Source: Cunninghamella blakesleeana (lineage: Eukaryota; Mucoromycota; Mucoromycetes; Mucorales; Cunninghamellaceae). Taken from it: a stretch of 64,000 nucleotides of DNA. How positions within the stretch are numbered: the stretch's first letter is position 1; each line of letters starts with the position of its first letter. Below the pieces are notes generated by a model, which saw only the letters and a program-made list of their open reading frames with translations, was not told where the DNA came from and searched no databases. Below, piece after piece: positions 48,625-59,510 of this stretch. Location of the stretch: assembly GCA_017871115.1 (NCBI GenBank), contig JAFCIZ010000005.1, forward strand, positions 3,279,501 to 3,343,500, in the 5' to 3' direction. Both the position numbers and the translations under genes were made by a program.

Positions 48625-49290
48625 ATGTATGCAGGACATTTTGCCACTTCAATTGTTTTACATAAGGTATATCCCGATGTTTTACCTTTTATTTTAACAG
48701 TGGGTGTAGGATTACTTGACCTTACATTTGGTGTATTAGCCTATTACGGACTTGAGACAATCATTGACAATCCTAAAGCGGGATTAATTAGTGTTGATCT
48801 TCATTGTCCTTATAGCCATAGTTTAATGGGATCTTTTATTATATCTTCTACATACGGGTTACTATCAGGAGGTTCCTTTCTACCTGTATTTATATCTTCT
48901 TTTAGTCATTTTGTTGAAGATTGGATTGTGCATAATAAAGACTTATTTCTTGATCCATATTCAAATATCCTTGTTGGTGGAACAAGTTTATGGAGTCACT
49001 TTCCAATCTTCACTTATTATTTAGAAGCCTTGTTTTGTGTTGGCTGTGCTCTATTCACTTCAAAAGATATCTTTTCAATAATAGCAAATATGTATGTATT
49101 TTATTTACATTATACACTTAGACCATCTGCTGCTGGAGGATTAGCTAAAGTAGCCAACCTGCAAGATGATATCAAACGAGAAGTTCTTTTGAAAACTTTT
49201 TTAAAAGATTTCGGAGTCCCTGCTATTGTTATAGGTTTTCTTTTATTTAAAAATTATTATGGATATAGACTTAAATTGAAAAAAAATTAA
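48625..49290 (+). CDS. YdjM/DUF457-like membrane protein (predicted membrane-bound metal-dependent hydrolase family)
   Basis: 221 residues. The N-terminal YAGHFATSIVLHK matches the GHFA start of bacterial YdjM/LexA-binding inner-membrane hydrolase-type proteins. Further family-like parts are LLDLTFG, DLHCPYSHSLMGS with its His pair and Ser, and SSFSHFVEDWIVHNKDL. Several hydrophobic segments (about residues 20-42, 70-95, 130-155, 195-212) indicate an integral membrane protein. The start is natural for the family, and the ORF is intact with no visible intron. The family is mainly bacterial, so transfer from a bacterium is possible. The function in fungi is unknown; the hydrolase label is from family knowledge only. 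Confidence 0.75.
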   Translation: MYAGHFATSIVLHKVYPDVLPFILTVGVGLLDLTFGVLAYYGLETIIDNPKAGLISVDLHCPYSHSLMGSFIISSTYGLLSGGSFLPVFISSFSHFVEDWIVHNKDLFLDPYSNILVGGTSLWSHFPIFTYYLEALFCVGCALFTSKDIFSIIANMYVFYLHYTLRPSAAGGLAKVANLQDDIKREVLLKTFLKDFGVPAIVIGFLLFKNYYGYRLKLKKN

Positions 49291-50754
49291 ATACATAATT
49301 TTTTGAATAAAATTATAATGGTTTTATATATCATATGCTTTTAGTTAGGTTCTTTTTTTTAAAAAAAATAAAAATAAAAACGATGTGTAATATGAGTAAT
49401 ATAAAGTTATTTTTAGTGTTCAATACTGATATAATATTTATGTTGTTATTATTAATAATGATCCATTTTAATTGATTTCGTAAATTTATAAAATTTTATA
49501 CGATTATAAAATATTAGCTACGTATAGGATTATATATAAAAAATGAATGCACTGCATTTATATTCCAGAGTGTAACGTAGCCTTTGGCGTGGGTAATATG
49601 AAACTAAATACAAATAAAAAAGAAAATGTTATTAAAAACATTTAGCGAGTCTAATATTAAAAGATATTTGGTGAATTATTGAACTGTCAGCAATGAAATA
49701 AAAAAGATTAACAGATTTATTACAGGAGAAGGAAATAATTATAAAAAATTTGACTATGGAATTATAGCTAAAAAATAATGAATAAAAGTATGGAGTTGGA
49801 GAGAGGGCTAGAATTTATTTATTTAAAAAACTGTCTTTGAGGCGCAGAGATTTCAAAGTAAAATTCGCTACAGCTGAGTTCAGAGTTTTTAGTATATGAG
49901 GTCTAGAAAGATTCTTTGTGATCAAGTAGTAAAAAAGTTTAAATATAGCTAATTGGTAAGATAATCATTAATATGTTATTAAGGTTATTGGTTCATGTGT
50001 ATTTATAGATAAATAAAAGATAATTGGATCTGTTTTATATGCGCTTTCTATAAATATAAGTAATATATATGCATTATTACTATTTTTTCTCTAGCCTATA
50101 TGATTTTTTTTTTTTTTCATTTTAATGTATTTGAAGTTTGAAACCATTTTAAAAATGACTTGCCTTCAGTTGTTCTATCGTTTTAATGATGATGTAGAAG
50201 TTGTAGTATTTCGAGTTCGTAATGACTTTATGATAATTTGCCATGACTTTTCCCATCCTCTGAGACTCGTTTCCTTGTTTGGCGGTTTAAAAGAAAGATG
50301 GCTGAGGAAGCGGGGCATTAAATCAGACAATGTTGTTAATGGGATTTATAGGCGTGAGTCCATATGAAGAAAACAAATTACATGTAGTAAGATGAGAAGG
50401 CTATGGTTGAGGTTTACTGCTTGGGTGCCACCATTGGATAAGGATTTTAAAGCTACAATCCAAAAAATAAAATAAGCCAAAAATCTGAAACGGTTATCTA
50501 AACTGGGTCATTATTTTAAGTGCCGCTCATGATTTAGATATCATGCATGATTAATTTTGGAAGTTCCTTCAAGCTACGTCTGATTATAAAGTCAATTATC
50601 TTTTCATAATTTTATTTATCGCACTCGCGTTAAAAAAACATTATGAACGCTGAATTTTAAAGTTTTTTTTTATTTTTTTTTTCAAGATATTTTATTATTT
50701 TATGCTTTTATAATTTGTTTTCCATTTCATTTATCCATTTTAAAAAATAATAAC
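49291..50754. other. Intergenic, with a decayed copy of the family G ORF near 50460-50600
   Basis: At about 50485-50600 a + strand stretch (CTAAACTGGG, AAGTGCCGCTC, TTTTGGAAGTTCC) aligns with the FLNWSKVLSAAR...FWKFLS end of the LTR-G ORF, with stops. An 80-codon ORF at 50125-50367 cannot be assigned and is left uncalled. Nothing else seen. Confidence 0.5.
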
Positions 50755-51042
50755 TTAAGACCAATATACAATTTCATTGTGTAAAACATTCTCATTTTCA
50801 TCAACAAAATGAATTTCAAAGTTATTCTTGTAGCTGACACCATGTATAATTGATCCTGTTGTACTATTTCCATCTATAGTTCTTTTTCTGATATAACTAT
50901 CATGTGCAAAAATAAGTTTAGCTTTATGATTCCAGGTAGATTCGCTATCAATGAGAATATAGTGCCCTTTGGTATTTTGAGCTGTCCAGACGGTATATGT
51001 ATCGCCATTATATTGGAAGGTTTTCAAGATAACTGTAGACAT
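50755..51042 (-). CDS. Hypothetical small protein
   Basis: 95 residues, starting MSTVILKTFQYNGDTYTVW. Beta-rich, balanced composition (not a low-complexity AT artefact), with no signal peptide, membrane segment or Cys. The neighbours are LTR fossils. I do not recognise it; composition suggests a real small protein, possibly one exon of a gene. Confidence 0.45.
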   Translation of the reverse strand: MSTVILKTFQYNGDTYTVWTAQNTKGHYILIDSESTWNHKAKLIFAHDSYIRKRTIDGNSTTGSIIHGVSYKNNFEIHFVDENENVLHNEIVYWS

Positions 51043-51657
51043 ACTTTCAATTTAATAACAATTAGAAAATCAATTAGAAATGTTAGAGATTGCAAACAAA
51101 TTTTGAATAATAATTCATTCATTAAATTTCTTTTTCTCATCTTTTTTATAATTCTTAAATTAAAATTTGATTATTTAAAAAGGAAAGATCCGGTTATTTT
51201 TATCATCTGAATCGATTAGTAATTATTGATTAAGTAATCGATAAAAAGCAGTCTTTATGAACTATATTTTGATTTCTCTATAATGGTATATAATTGCATT
51301 CAACTTTTTATACTTAGTATATTTTATAGTAATCATACATAACTGTTATACTACTGTGTGAGACTTTGGTAGAATAAGTTTTTATTAAAAAGAGAAATGA
51401 GAGTTTTTATTTATGTTTATAATAAATAATAGAAATCTAATAAGCATTAGTTTTTGTTTTATAAGAAGAAGAACAAAAAGTAAAATAAAAAAATTAAATG
51501 AGCTTTTATGCAATGCATTTTAAAGCCAGATGGTAAATTACTACAAAGAGTAACAATAATCAATTAAAATATAATGATTTCAATAAAGAAATTAAAATAT
51601 AATAAAATAAACTATTTATTGTATAAAATATTATCTTAAAAATTTGGCAAACAAAAG

Positions 51658-51689
<32 letters not shown>

Positions 51690-54183
51690 AATTTGATTTA
51701 TTTATATTAAAAAATTTAATTTTTTCGAGGAAGGGAGAAAAAAAAATGATTATATTGACTCGAAGATTGAAAAATATAATATACTTGAGCACCACCAGCT
51801 CCATCCATCTGGGCGACAGTACAAATTTTTGAAATAATATAATTATTATAAATAACATTATATTTCAAAATTATATTATCTGAAGAAACATCCCTTAAGT
51901 TATGAATAGTTGATTATTTTATTTATTTTTAAATGTATTTAAAAATCCATCAATTTTTTACATTAAAACATTCATTTTATTAAATATACCTATTAGGTCA
52001 TCTTTGTTTAATATTGCTTTATTTTTCCTTTTATTTTTCTTTTATTCTTTTGTAACTTTATATTTAATTCTTATAATTATTTCTTAAATAGAAAAATTTT
52101 AATCAAAATTAAGTACACATTCGACAAACCTATCAGCGATAGAAAGAAAATAATAGTAAAAATAGTCTTTTCAAGTAATCAGAAAAGATTAAAATGAATA
52201 CAGATAATAATATTATAAAAGATTCAACAAATGAAAAGATAACTAGGAAAAAAAAAAAAAAGGGAGTTTTAAACCAACAATGCAAAAAAATGAATATATA
52301 CAAAACTCGATTAACTTCCTAAACTGGGTTACTACTTTAAGGGTCGCTCGCGATTCTAAATAATCGTGTAGGATTATTTTGGAGATTCCCTCCTCCTCCT
52401 TCTACTTCTGATCAAAAACTATACAACGAGCAACTCGAAGACAAGAAAATAAGATAATTACACTTTGTTTCCCGTAATATTAGTTATCATTCTTTTATAT
52501 ATATTTATATAGAACAATTTACTATTTAATTTAAATTGGTATTTTTAAAGTTTTTTTTTAACTTCTTTTCGTTCTGCTGTGTTTAGCATAAAATATTAAT
52601 AAGAAATGACTTCATAGCTTATAACATGTTTATACTTGCATGAAATATTTGGTATTTATTATAGATTATTGCTGTATGTGTACCTGTTATAAAATAAACC
52701 ATTTATGTTGACTCATCCCTTGAGATTCAATTCATATATATTAAAAAAAAATTAAAATAAATTGATGTTTTTCGTTCAAAAATCAAATTGTTAATTCTTA
52801 AGAAATATTATAAAACTAGAAAAATAATTAATTTTCGAATTTTGTTTTAGTTTTTTATTATTTTTATATATTTTAAATAATTGATGATTTTAATTAATTT
52901 TAAATCGTTTCTCCATATTATATCCTTAAATCTCTGTAGCATTTGCCATATTAAATTACATTACTTAACTAATATTAATATAATATCAATACTTTAATAA
53001 AACAATAACAAATAACTAATATATCAACGCCTATGATTATTTATTATAGATACCATTTATTTAAATAACATAATCAAACTATACTACATCCTAACTAATA
53101 CACACAAAAAATGAATACGTAAATTATATTATATTCCTAATTAAGATACTGGTTCTATATATTAAATTCCTATAAAGCAATTTCTTACAAGAGGTTCACA
53201 TATAAATATCTATTTTATTTTATATTATTATATTTATTTACTTAAATATTTATGAATAACTCTACAATAGTTTAAATTTTTATACTACCTCTTTTTTTTT
53301 GTTTGACAGTTATTAATATTTTTACTCTAATATTGCTTATTTTACCATAATTTTAATTTATTTATTTTTTTTTATTTATTTATTCTTATACTCCCATTCT
53401 ACTTGTAGAACATGAATTGCTGCTCACTGGAAATTTATTATTTATTTCAAATATAACTCTTGTTGCGCAGAATAGTGGTCACCGGTGTTTAAAAGTAGTC
53501 CTTTTTATTAGCCACATCCACAACCTACACATCCTTGGCTGTACATTCACTTTCTAAAAATGAATTTTGTTTTAATATAAATAGGTTAGAATATTTTTCT
53601 TTCGTTAAATTTTTAAATAATGATGAATATACAAAAACATTAAAAATGAAAATAATACTCTTTTATTTAGATAGATAGGATAGTATATGGATTTGTTTAA
53701 AATATATGGGGTTAATTCTTCAAATGATACAATTTTTTAAAAATAGTATTATGTGTATAAATTGTATAATACTGAATAATTTCTCTAATATCAAAATAAT
53801 GGATAATTCATAGTATGCTTTGTATAATAATTAAAACAAAAAATATCATAAATAAATATATTACTTTGACTTGTATTAATTTTTCAATTAAAATCATTTT
53901 ATTATTATTGTTATTATTATAACAAATTTATTCTATCAAGTAACATTATTTTATTTACCTTATTTGACTATTACCTTTTTTATATAATAATCTGCTTTCT
54001 GACTTTAAAATTCATTTGTAAATAGGCTTTATATGAATTTTTTTAAATATTTTATTTTATTTTGACTTTTATTAAGTTATTCTAGTTATAAAAAAAGAAA
54101 TAATTCTGACTGAAACCTTTTATTATAAACATGTATAAAACACCTGATGATTTATTTTAACAAACAAGTCTTATTATTAACTG
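51043..54183. other. LTR graveyard, no intact gene
   Basis: Decayed copies: B/E-type LTR at about 51350-51830 (TTTTGTTTTATAAGAAGAAGAAC, - sense); family G ORF fossil at about 52200-52480 (CTTCCTAAACTGGGT ... CAACTCGAAG, + sense, stops present); F-type LTR at about 52600-52720 (TGACTTCATAGCTTATAACATG ... TGTGTACCTG); B/E-type LTR at about 53200-53460 (TGCTGCTCACTGG, + sense) and again at about 53970-54130. A (GA)n microsatellite lies at 51663-51690. No credible ORF. Confidence 0.6.
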
Positions 54184-54253
54184 TCGTGTATGGTGCTTCG
54201 ACTTGAAGTGGCTAGGTTCAAGTGTTTGTAAAATAAAAAATAAAATAAAATAA

Positions 54254-54284
<31 letters not shown>

Positions 54285-54409
54285 TAAAAATATAAAAATG
54301 GTTCACTAAAGCCAAACTAAAACAAAGAAAATAAAAAAAAAATACAACTTATGATCAATACGCGAAAGAGAGGAAAAGATGATTTTTATTCCTGATCCAA
54401 TTTAACCTG
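54184..54409 (+). repeat. Dispersed repeat R1, copy 1, left part
   Basis: It starts near GGTGCTTCGACTTGAAG TGGCTAGGTTCAAG, passes an (AAAAT)n tract and ends at GAAAGAGAGG...CTG. The solo LTR at 54410 splits it (duplication CCTG); the right part continues at 58717. Related copies lie at 60274 and 60765. No ORF. Confidence 0.65.
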
Positions 54410-54783
54410 TGTTGTGTAAATTTTTTGGTTGTTTGAAAAATAGAATTTCCTTTTATAGTTTTGGAAAGTAGTTAGTTTTATAGTTTAGTTTAGTTGTCAG
54501 TGAGCACCAGTATCTTGTTTTATAAGTAGATACAACTTAGTTTAAATTAATAGTTTAAGATAAAAATAAAATAATAAAATAAAATAAAATAAATTATATA
54601 ATTGGATAAAGATCAACAATTATAAAGACAAAATAATAAAATTAAAATAAAATAAATATAATATCGGATAAAGATCAACGATTATTATAATAAAATAATA
54701 TAAAAATAATATTGGATAGTAATCGACAATATTATTATGTAATACGAATACTTTATGAAGTATTTAACATATTACACGAGTAA

Positions 54784-54913
54784 GTGATAATGGTTGTTTT
54801 ATCAATTCTTTTCTTTATTTATTACGAAATACTACTTAGTTAAATTAAAATTTTTTTTTTATATAAAACTGAGTTTTAAAATATTTAAAAGTTTAAAAGG
54901 AAGTAAAATTTTT

Positions 54914-54946
<33 letters not shown>

Positions 54947-54954
54947 CTTCTTTT
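54784..54954. repeat. DIRS left inverted terminal repeat
   Basis: About 171 bp, inverted relative to 58141-58311, including the GATAATGGTTGTT tip and a long T run. Confidence 0.88.
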
Positions 54955-55008
54955 TGTAGAATACGTAAGTTTAATAATAAGTTACAAAGAATGCGGAGGG
55001 AGGGTGGG

Positions 55009-55101
55009 AACAACCATTATCACTTACTCGTGTAATATGTTAAATACTTCATAAAGTATTCGTATTACATAATATTACACTTCGTTTGTGATAATGGTTG
55101 T
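55009..55101. repeat. DIRS internal complementary region
   Basis: It is complementary to both outer tips: GTATTACATAAT matches the left end and ATTACACTTCG the right end, joined in one stretch. This is the template that DIRS elements use to make a circular DNA. Confidence 0.88.
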
Positions 55102-56216
55102 TTATTCAGAGTTATATCCGTAAAATTCGTTGCTGTTACTGATGAAATTCTATAGAATTGTTCGAATATAGCTTTTGAAGACCAATTACCATGAGCAACA
55201 ATGTCATCAATTGGTACACCAGCTTGTGCAGCTAATGTAGATGCAAGTGCACGAGCCTTCGGTAATGGTGCATTCTTAGAACGAGTTACCATAGACATAT
55301 AAAAACTTATATGTTTTGCAATTCTTTGAACAGTAAGTGCTTGGTTTATGTTTCTTGAACTGCGAAATACCATATTAATATTGCTATCAGGGATAATAGG
55401 GTGTGGCTGATAACAATGTATTGTTTTTATTAGATTATAGTATTGCTTAAAGGCTGCTACCGGGCAAAGAAGTGGATCGGAATTGGGCTGTATGTTGACT
55501 GTTCTTGTAATATGTGATCCTCCTCTTTTCTCTTTTGGTGCTACGATTAACAAGGTTATACTATCAAGATTACCGAAACGAATTTGGTCCAAATCAATTC
55601 GTGCAATATCGGATGGTCTAAGGAAACCTGACATGGCTAACAACCAAATGGTTTTCTTTGTAAGGTCTAGCAATTGTAGTGTACTATTATTACCTAGATC
55701 TTTAATATGTTGTAAAGCAGGTGAAATATCATATTCCCATTGTGTTGGTGGTTTAATGTTACGATTTTTTAATCCTTTAATAAAATCAATATATTCGCGT
55801 CTGGATTTTATGTATGTTTGTGTGGAGATGGGTAACATGTTCATTATGGAGCTAGAATAGGTAATAAGAGAAGATATTTTTAATTGGTTGTTGAAATATA
55901 AATGGGCCATGTAGTTTACATAAGTGATATGAGGATGATTATCGAAATCAAAGCCATTCTCTTCGTACCAAACTTGAAAGGCTCTGAAACGATAATTATA
56001 TGTTTTTGAATATCTTTTACTAGATATGATGTTGTTGGCTAGATCTGTTAATTTTGTTGATTTTTGTCTTTTATTTTTTGAGGTTGAATATTCCATGCTA
56101 GCATTGTCCAAAGGTCGTTTTTGTGGAGTAATTGGTTTTGATGAGGATGTATTAGTTGATGATGCCGCAGAAGCAAAGGATTCTGATGAGTTAATTGTAG
56201 AAGGAGAGGATACCAC
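55065..56216 (-). CDS. Tyrosine recombinase of DIRS element
   Basis: 383 residues. The N-terminus is Ser/Thr-rich with a basic KNKRQK stretch. The core-binding part is about residues 50-170. The catalytic domain has Arg in SGFLRPSDIARI, the second-Arg segment LPKARALASTLAAQAG, and VAHGNWSSKAIFEQFYR with the His/Trp position and the catalytic Tyr. The stop lies inside the internal complementary region, as in DIRS1. It would recombine the circular cDNA into the genome. Open and complete. Confidence 0.92.
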   Translation of the reverse strand: MVSSPSTINSSESFASAASSTNTSSSKPITPQKRPLDNASMEYSTSKNKRQKSTKLTDLANNIISSKRYSKTYNYRFRAFQVWYEENGFDFDNHPHITYVNYMAHLYFNNQLKISSLITYSSSIMNMLPISTQTYIKSRREYIDFIKGLKNRNIKPPTQWEYDISPALQHIKDLGNNSTLQLLDLTKKTIWLLAMSGFLRPSDIARIDLDQIRFGNLDSITLLIVAPKEKRGGSHITRTVNIQPNSDPLLCPVAAFKQYYNLIKTIHCYQPHPIIPDSNINMVFRSSRNINQALTVQRIAKHISFYMSMVTRSKNAPLPKARALASTLAAQAGVPIDDIVAHGNWSSKAIFEQFYRISSVTATNFTDITLNKQPLSQTKCNIM

Positions 56217-56238
56217 GGAGCAGTTGGCCAGTTGGGTG

Positions 56239-57186
56239 TTAATAATGTTGCTGTTTTGGTTGTTGGAGAAGGCGCTGTGCTGTTGATAGTATCAAGTTCC
56301 ATGGAGGGGCTAAATAAAGGCGACCTGGTATCGTCGTCCAATCCCTGGAGAAGGCGTTGATCCAAGTGGCTTGAGGATGAAATTGGTGAGTGACATAAAG
56401 TGGAAGTTGATGGTTTTGATGTGATGCAAAGAGGTCTATATGATGAGGACCCCACAAACGATTTATCCAATTGAATGTTTTCCTCGGTAGCGACCATTCT
56501 ATTTCCTGGTGTAGTTGTCTGGATGGAGCGTCCGCTGGATTCAGCTTGGATGGTACATAAAGTGTTGTTAGGTAAAGAGAGTGGTGGAAGCATGTTTTCC
56601 AAATTCTCATTGCTATCGAATTCAGTGTTGAGGAACGAGTGCCACCATAATGTTGAAGGTAAGCCATCGCTGATCTGTTGTCCATGCAAAATTGTAGATG
56701 GTGATGTTGAGGTAGATTGACCTGTTGAATGAATTTTTGAATCACTAATAGTTCTTTGGCATTGATGTGAAGTGAATCTTCTGTTGTTGACCACTGTCCT
56801 GTGATCTGTTTGCCATCCCATATGGCTGCCCAACCTTGATTGGATGCATCTGTGAATATTTGTGCCGTTGGAATGTGGGAAAGAATGTGATTGCCATTCC
56901 ATTTGATCAGTTGGGATATCCACCAAAGAAGTTCTGCTTTGATGTGAGGTGTGATGGGACAGGATGGTTGATTGCGGTGTGAATTGATCATTTGAATTAG
57001 ATGTCTTGTTCTGTAACGTGCTTGTTGATTCCCTATTTGCGTGGCTAATGCGGTTCCCACAAATCTGGATAGAGTTGTCCACGAGGTTGATGATAGGTGC
57101 AGAAGTTTGTAAGCCACCCGACGTATGGATCTGATCTTTTTCCCTGGTACTGATATCATCATAGCCTGAGTATCTATTGTCATTCC
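56239..57186 (-). pseudogene. DIRS reverse transcriptase C-terminal part with RNase H and methyltransferase-like end
   Basis: About 316 codons remain. RNase H: FTDASNQGWAA, NAKELLVIQ, MDNRSA, NPADAPSR. After it comes IDLFASHQNHQLP and YLAPPWNLI, the methyltransferase-like tail found in DIRS polyproteins. The RT palm with the catalytic Asp residues is absent: the frame ends at the F-type solo LTR (57187). The first codons of the open frame come from the LTR, so the real start is lost. Confidence 0.88.
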
Positions 57187-57595
57187 TGTTGTATTTACCA
57201 TATAATAACAATATTAAATGACTTCATAATTATAATACACTTATAATACATATGAGATATTTAATATTTACTATAAAATCACTACTGTGTACCTGATACA
57301 AAATGATCTATTCCTATTAGCTTATGCTATGCTATAACTTTAAATCTTCTAATCCCGCAGATCCATTACCATAGACATACTTTAAACTCCATTCTAATTC
57401 ACGTTACCTTTACTAGATAACTTTATAATTCTATTTTCATATTATATAACATATAAACTAAGCCCAGTGTCACCAATCCACTAAAAGGTATAAATACAAC
57501 CCTTGTCTTTTACATTTGAATAAAGGTTAACAAAAAGTTTCACAATATTTCTTTGTTTTTAATTTTTGGTATAATTTTAATTGATAAATTCAACA
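57187..57595 (+). mobile_element. F-family solo LTR inside the DIRS element
   Basis: 409 bp, TGTTGTATTT...AAATTCAACA, + orientation, with TATAAATA. There is no target duplication (ATTCC against GTGTG), and DIRS sequence is missing between the two sides. That fits recombination between two F LTRs inserted at different places in the DIRS element. Confidence 0.9.
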
Positions 57596-58096
57596 GTGTG
57601 AAGCCATATCCGATAACAGTTCATGCATTGCTTCCACAAAGTCCAATGTCTGTTGTGTTTGCGTTTCTTGATCCCATTTATAGTGTAGTAATCTATAAGC
57701 AAACCAATCGATAGGTCTTGTAAGACCTGATAGACGGTATTGAATATTATGCAAAGTGGTGTCATGTTGTTTATCCTTGTTTGAAAGATTAACCTTATTA
57801 GTCTTAGGTGGATCATAATTTCTAATCGAATTTTTAGGGCAGTCAAATAGATATCGTCTTCTATCATTATCCGGAAGAGGACGATTAAAGAAATTTTCAG
57901 CCATATAAGGGCATTGGTCCAATAATTCTTGTGTAGGATCCAAATCTGATCCAGGATTTCTAATGTGTACATTAGGGTCATTTTGGATAAGACGAGACGA
58001 ATAGATGGATGATTCCATATTATCCAATCTAGCAGCAAATTGTGTAAACCATGCAGGAGGTTGTTCATTATTATTGTTATTATGTTGATCTTGCAT
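57596..58096 (-). pseudogene. DIRS ORF1 (gag-like), truncated
   Basis: About 167 codons from the ATG at 58096 (MQDQHNNNNNEQPPAWFTQF), ending in the LTR. Parts such as LDQCPYMAENFFNRPLP and GLTRPIDWFAYRLLHY resemble DIRS gag-like proteins. The C-terminus is lost. Confidence 0.8.
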
Positions 58097-58140
58097 TACT
58101 TGTACGACGGAAGTCCAGTGCGTAAGTAGTAATTCGAACG

Positions 58141-58148
58141 AAAAGAAG

Positions 58149-58181
<33 letters not shown>

Positions 58182-58311
58182 AAAAATTTTACTTCCTTTT
58201 AAACTTTTAAATATTTTAAAACTCAGTTTTATATAAAAAAAAAATTTTAATTTAACTAAGTAGTATTTCGTAATAAATAAAGAAAAGAATTGATAAAACA
58301 ACCATTATCAC
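58141..58311. repeat. DIRS right inverted terminal repeat
   Basis: Inverted copy of 54784-54954, with an A run. Confidence 0.88.
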
Positions 58312-58716
58312 AAACGAAGTGTAATAATATAAAATAAAAATAATCTTTAGCTAAAAAGATGAGTTAAGAGAATTTAATATATATAAATCTTTATTTCAAA
58401 TTAACTGAAGTTTTTCAAAAAGAAAAGAAAAAGGTCGAGTATTTATATAAAAAAATAAATATAAGAAAAAATATTTAATGTCAAATAAGACATTAAAAGT
58501 GTGAAAAATTAATAAAAAGAATATAGATTTTGTTAATAGAATTGATATAAAAAATGTCAAAAACTAACAAAAATAATATAAAATTTGTTAATAAATATGA
58601 TTGAAAAAGTGTGAAAAAATATCTCAGGAGGTAAAATAATTGTAGACAATTATTTTAACCAATTAGAGTTTTAAGATCGGCTTTTGAATTGATCTAAGCG
58701 GATCCATCGCGCAACA

Positions 58717-58978
58717 CCTGTTATATACAACAGCTATCGGCATTTAAAATAGTTTGAGATAATTTAAAACTAGATCAATAAAATCGAAAAAATAAAAATT
58801 ATGAAAGGTAAAATAATAAAATATAAAAATAAATTATAAGCAAAGACATATAAGATGATATACATAATAATAAATATAAAAAAATGAAAAAAAAGAAGCG
58901 TTGAAGGCTAAAAACAATGAAAATTAATTTCAAAAAAATCTCAAAACACACAGAGAAGTGTCGATAATAATAGTATTG

Positions 58979-59023
<45 letters not shown>

Positions 59024-59040
59024 AAGAAAAAGAAAAAGGA
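58717..59040 (+). repeat. Dispersed repeat R1, copy 1, right part
   Basis: CCTGTTATATACAACAG then ATCGGCATTTAAAATAG, A-rich, ending near ACAGAGAAGTG. A 40-base A run lies at 58981-59021. A 105-codon ORF on the - strand here is a poly-Phe artefact. Confidence 0.6.
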
Positions 59041-59510
59041 AACAAAAAACAATAATTAAAAACCAGCATCGGAATTCAAAAGGAATAACCTTTCGTAAAT
59101 GGACTTTGAAAACCAACTTTATTTATTTTCAAATCCTTTTCCTTTTTCTTTACTTTTCCTTTTTGTATAACTTATTTTTTTTTTTTTTTTTTTTAAACCT
59201 TTCCTTAATTTTATTAAATCCTTTCGCTTTTATGATTTTTATAGAATAGTATTATAAATGTTAATAATAATCAAAGTAGTACTAGATCCTCTAAAAAATA
59301 TAAATACGACGATTGTTTTTAATAAAATAAAGGACAACTCTTTTTGATATAAGATTCATATTAATTACTTTTGTTATTTTATCAGAAGAATAGTTATAAC
59401 AAATAGTATTGTCTGAGTGACGCGTTTATTAAAAGAATACGGATATTCATAGAATAATTATAAAAAATAACTTCTACTAGAATTATAATAGATAACCAAA
59501 ACAACAGAAG
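59041..59510. other. Intergenic with F-type LTR fossil at about 59230-59390
   Basis: TAAAAAATATAAATACGACGA and AATAAAATAAAGGACAAC resemble the TATA region and end of the F LTR in + sense. No gene. Confidence 0.5.

Larger units (their letters stand above)
54734..58325 (-). mobile_element. DIRS-type tyrosine-recombinase retrotransposon, defective
   Basis: Structure: left inverted repeat, internal complementary region, tyrosine recombinase, RT/RNase H/methyltransferase-like fragment, F-type solo LTR, gag fragment, right inverted repeat. There is no target duplication: the flanks CAATATT and AATATAAAAT join to the uninterrupted LTR sequence, as expected for recombinase-mediated insertion. The RT palm region and the end of gag are missing around the embedded LTR. 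Confidence 0.92.
54410..58716 (-). mobile_element. Solo LTR (C/D-related) containing a DIRS element
   Basis: LTR halves 54410-54733 and 58326-58716 total 715 bp; ends TGTTGTGTAA...GCGCAACA, 4-bp duplication CCTG (54406-54409, 58717-58720). The U3 start keeps an ORF4 tail (58671-58715: V-A-R-W-I-R-L-D-Q-F-K-S-R-S-stop) and palindromes such as TTTAATGTC..GACATTAAA. Confidence 0.85.

Noticed and set aside
50125..50367. 80-codon ORF as a gene
   Set aside because: No homology or domain is recognisable, the region is full of LTR fossils, and there is no supporting context.
53508..53546. 12-codon Cys/Gly-rich ORF (MYSQGCVGCGCG), metallothionein-like
   Set aside because: It is too short, a stop lies directly before the ATG, and no upstream exon can be joined in frame.
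56048..57211. 387-codon ORF overlapping the DIRS RNase H and recombinase ORFs
   Set aside because: Its product is low-complexity Ser/Thr/Pro/His and matches no DIRS domain; it is an alternative frame of the RNase H region.
58799..59116. 105-codon Phe-rich ORF on the - strand
   Set aside because: It is made by a 40-base A run and surrounding AT-rich sequence.
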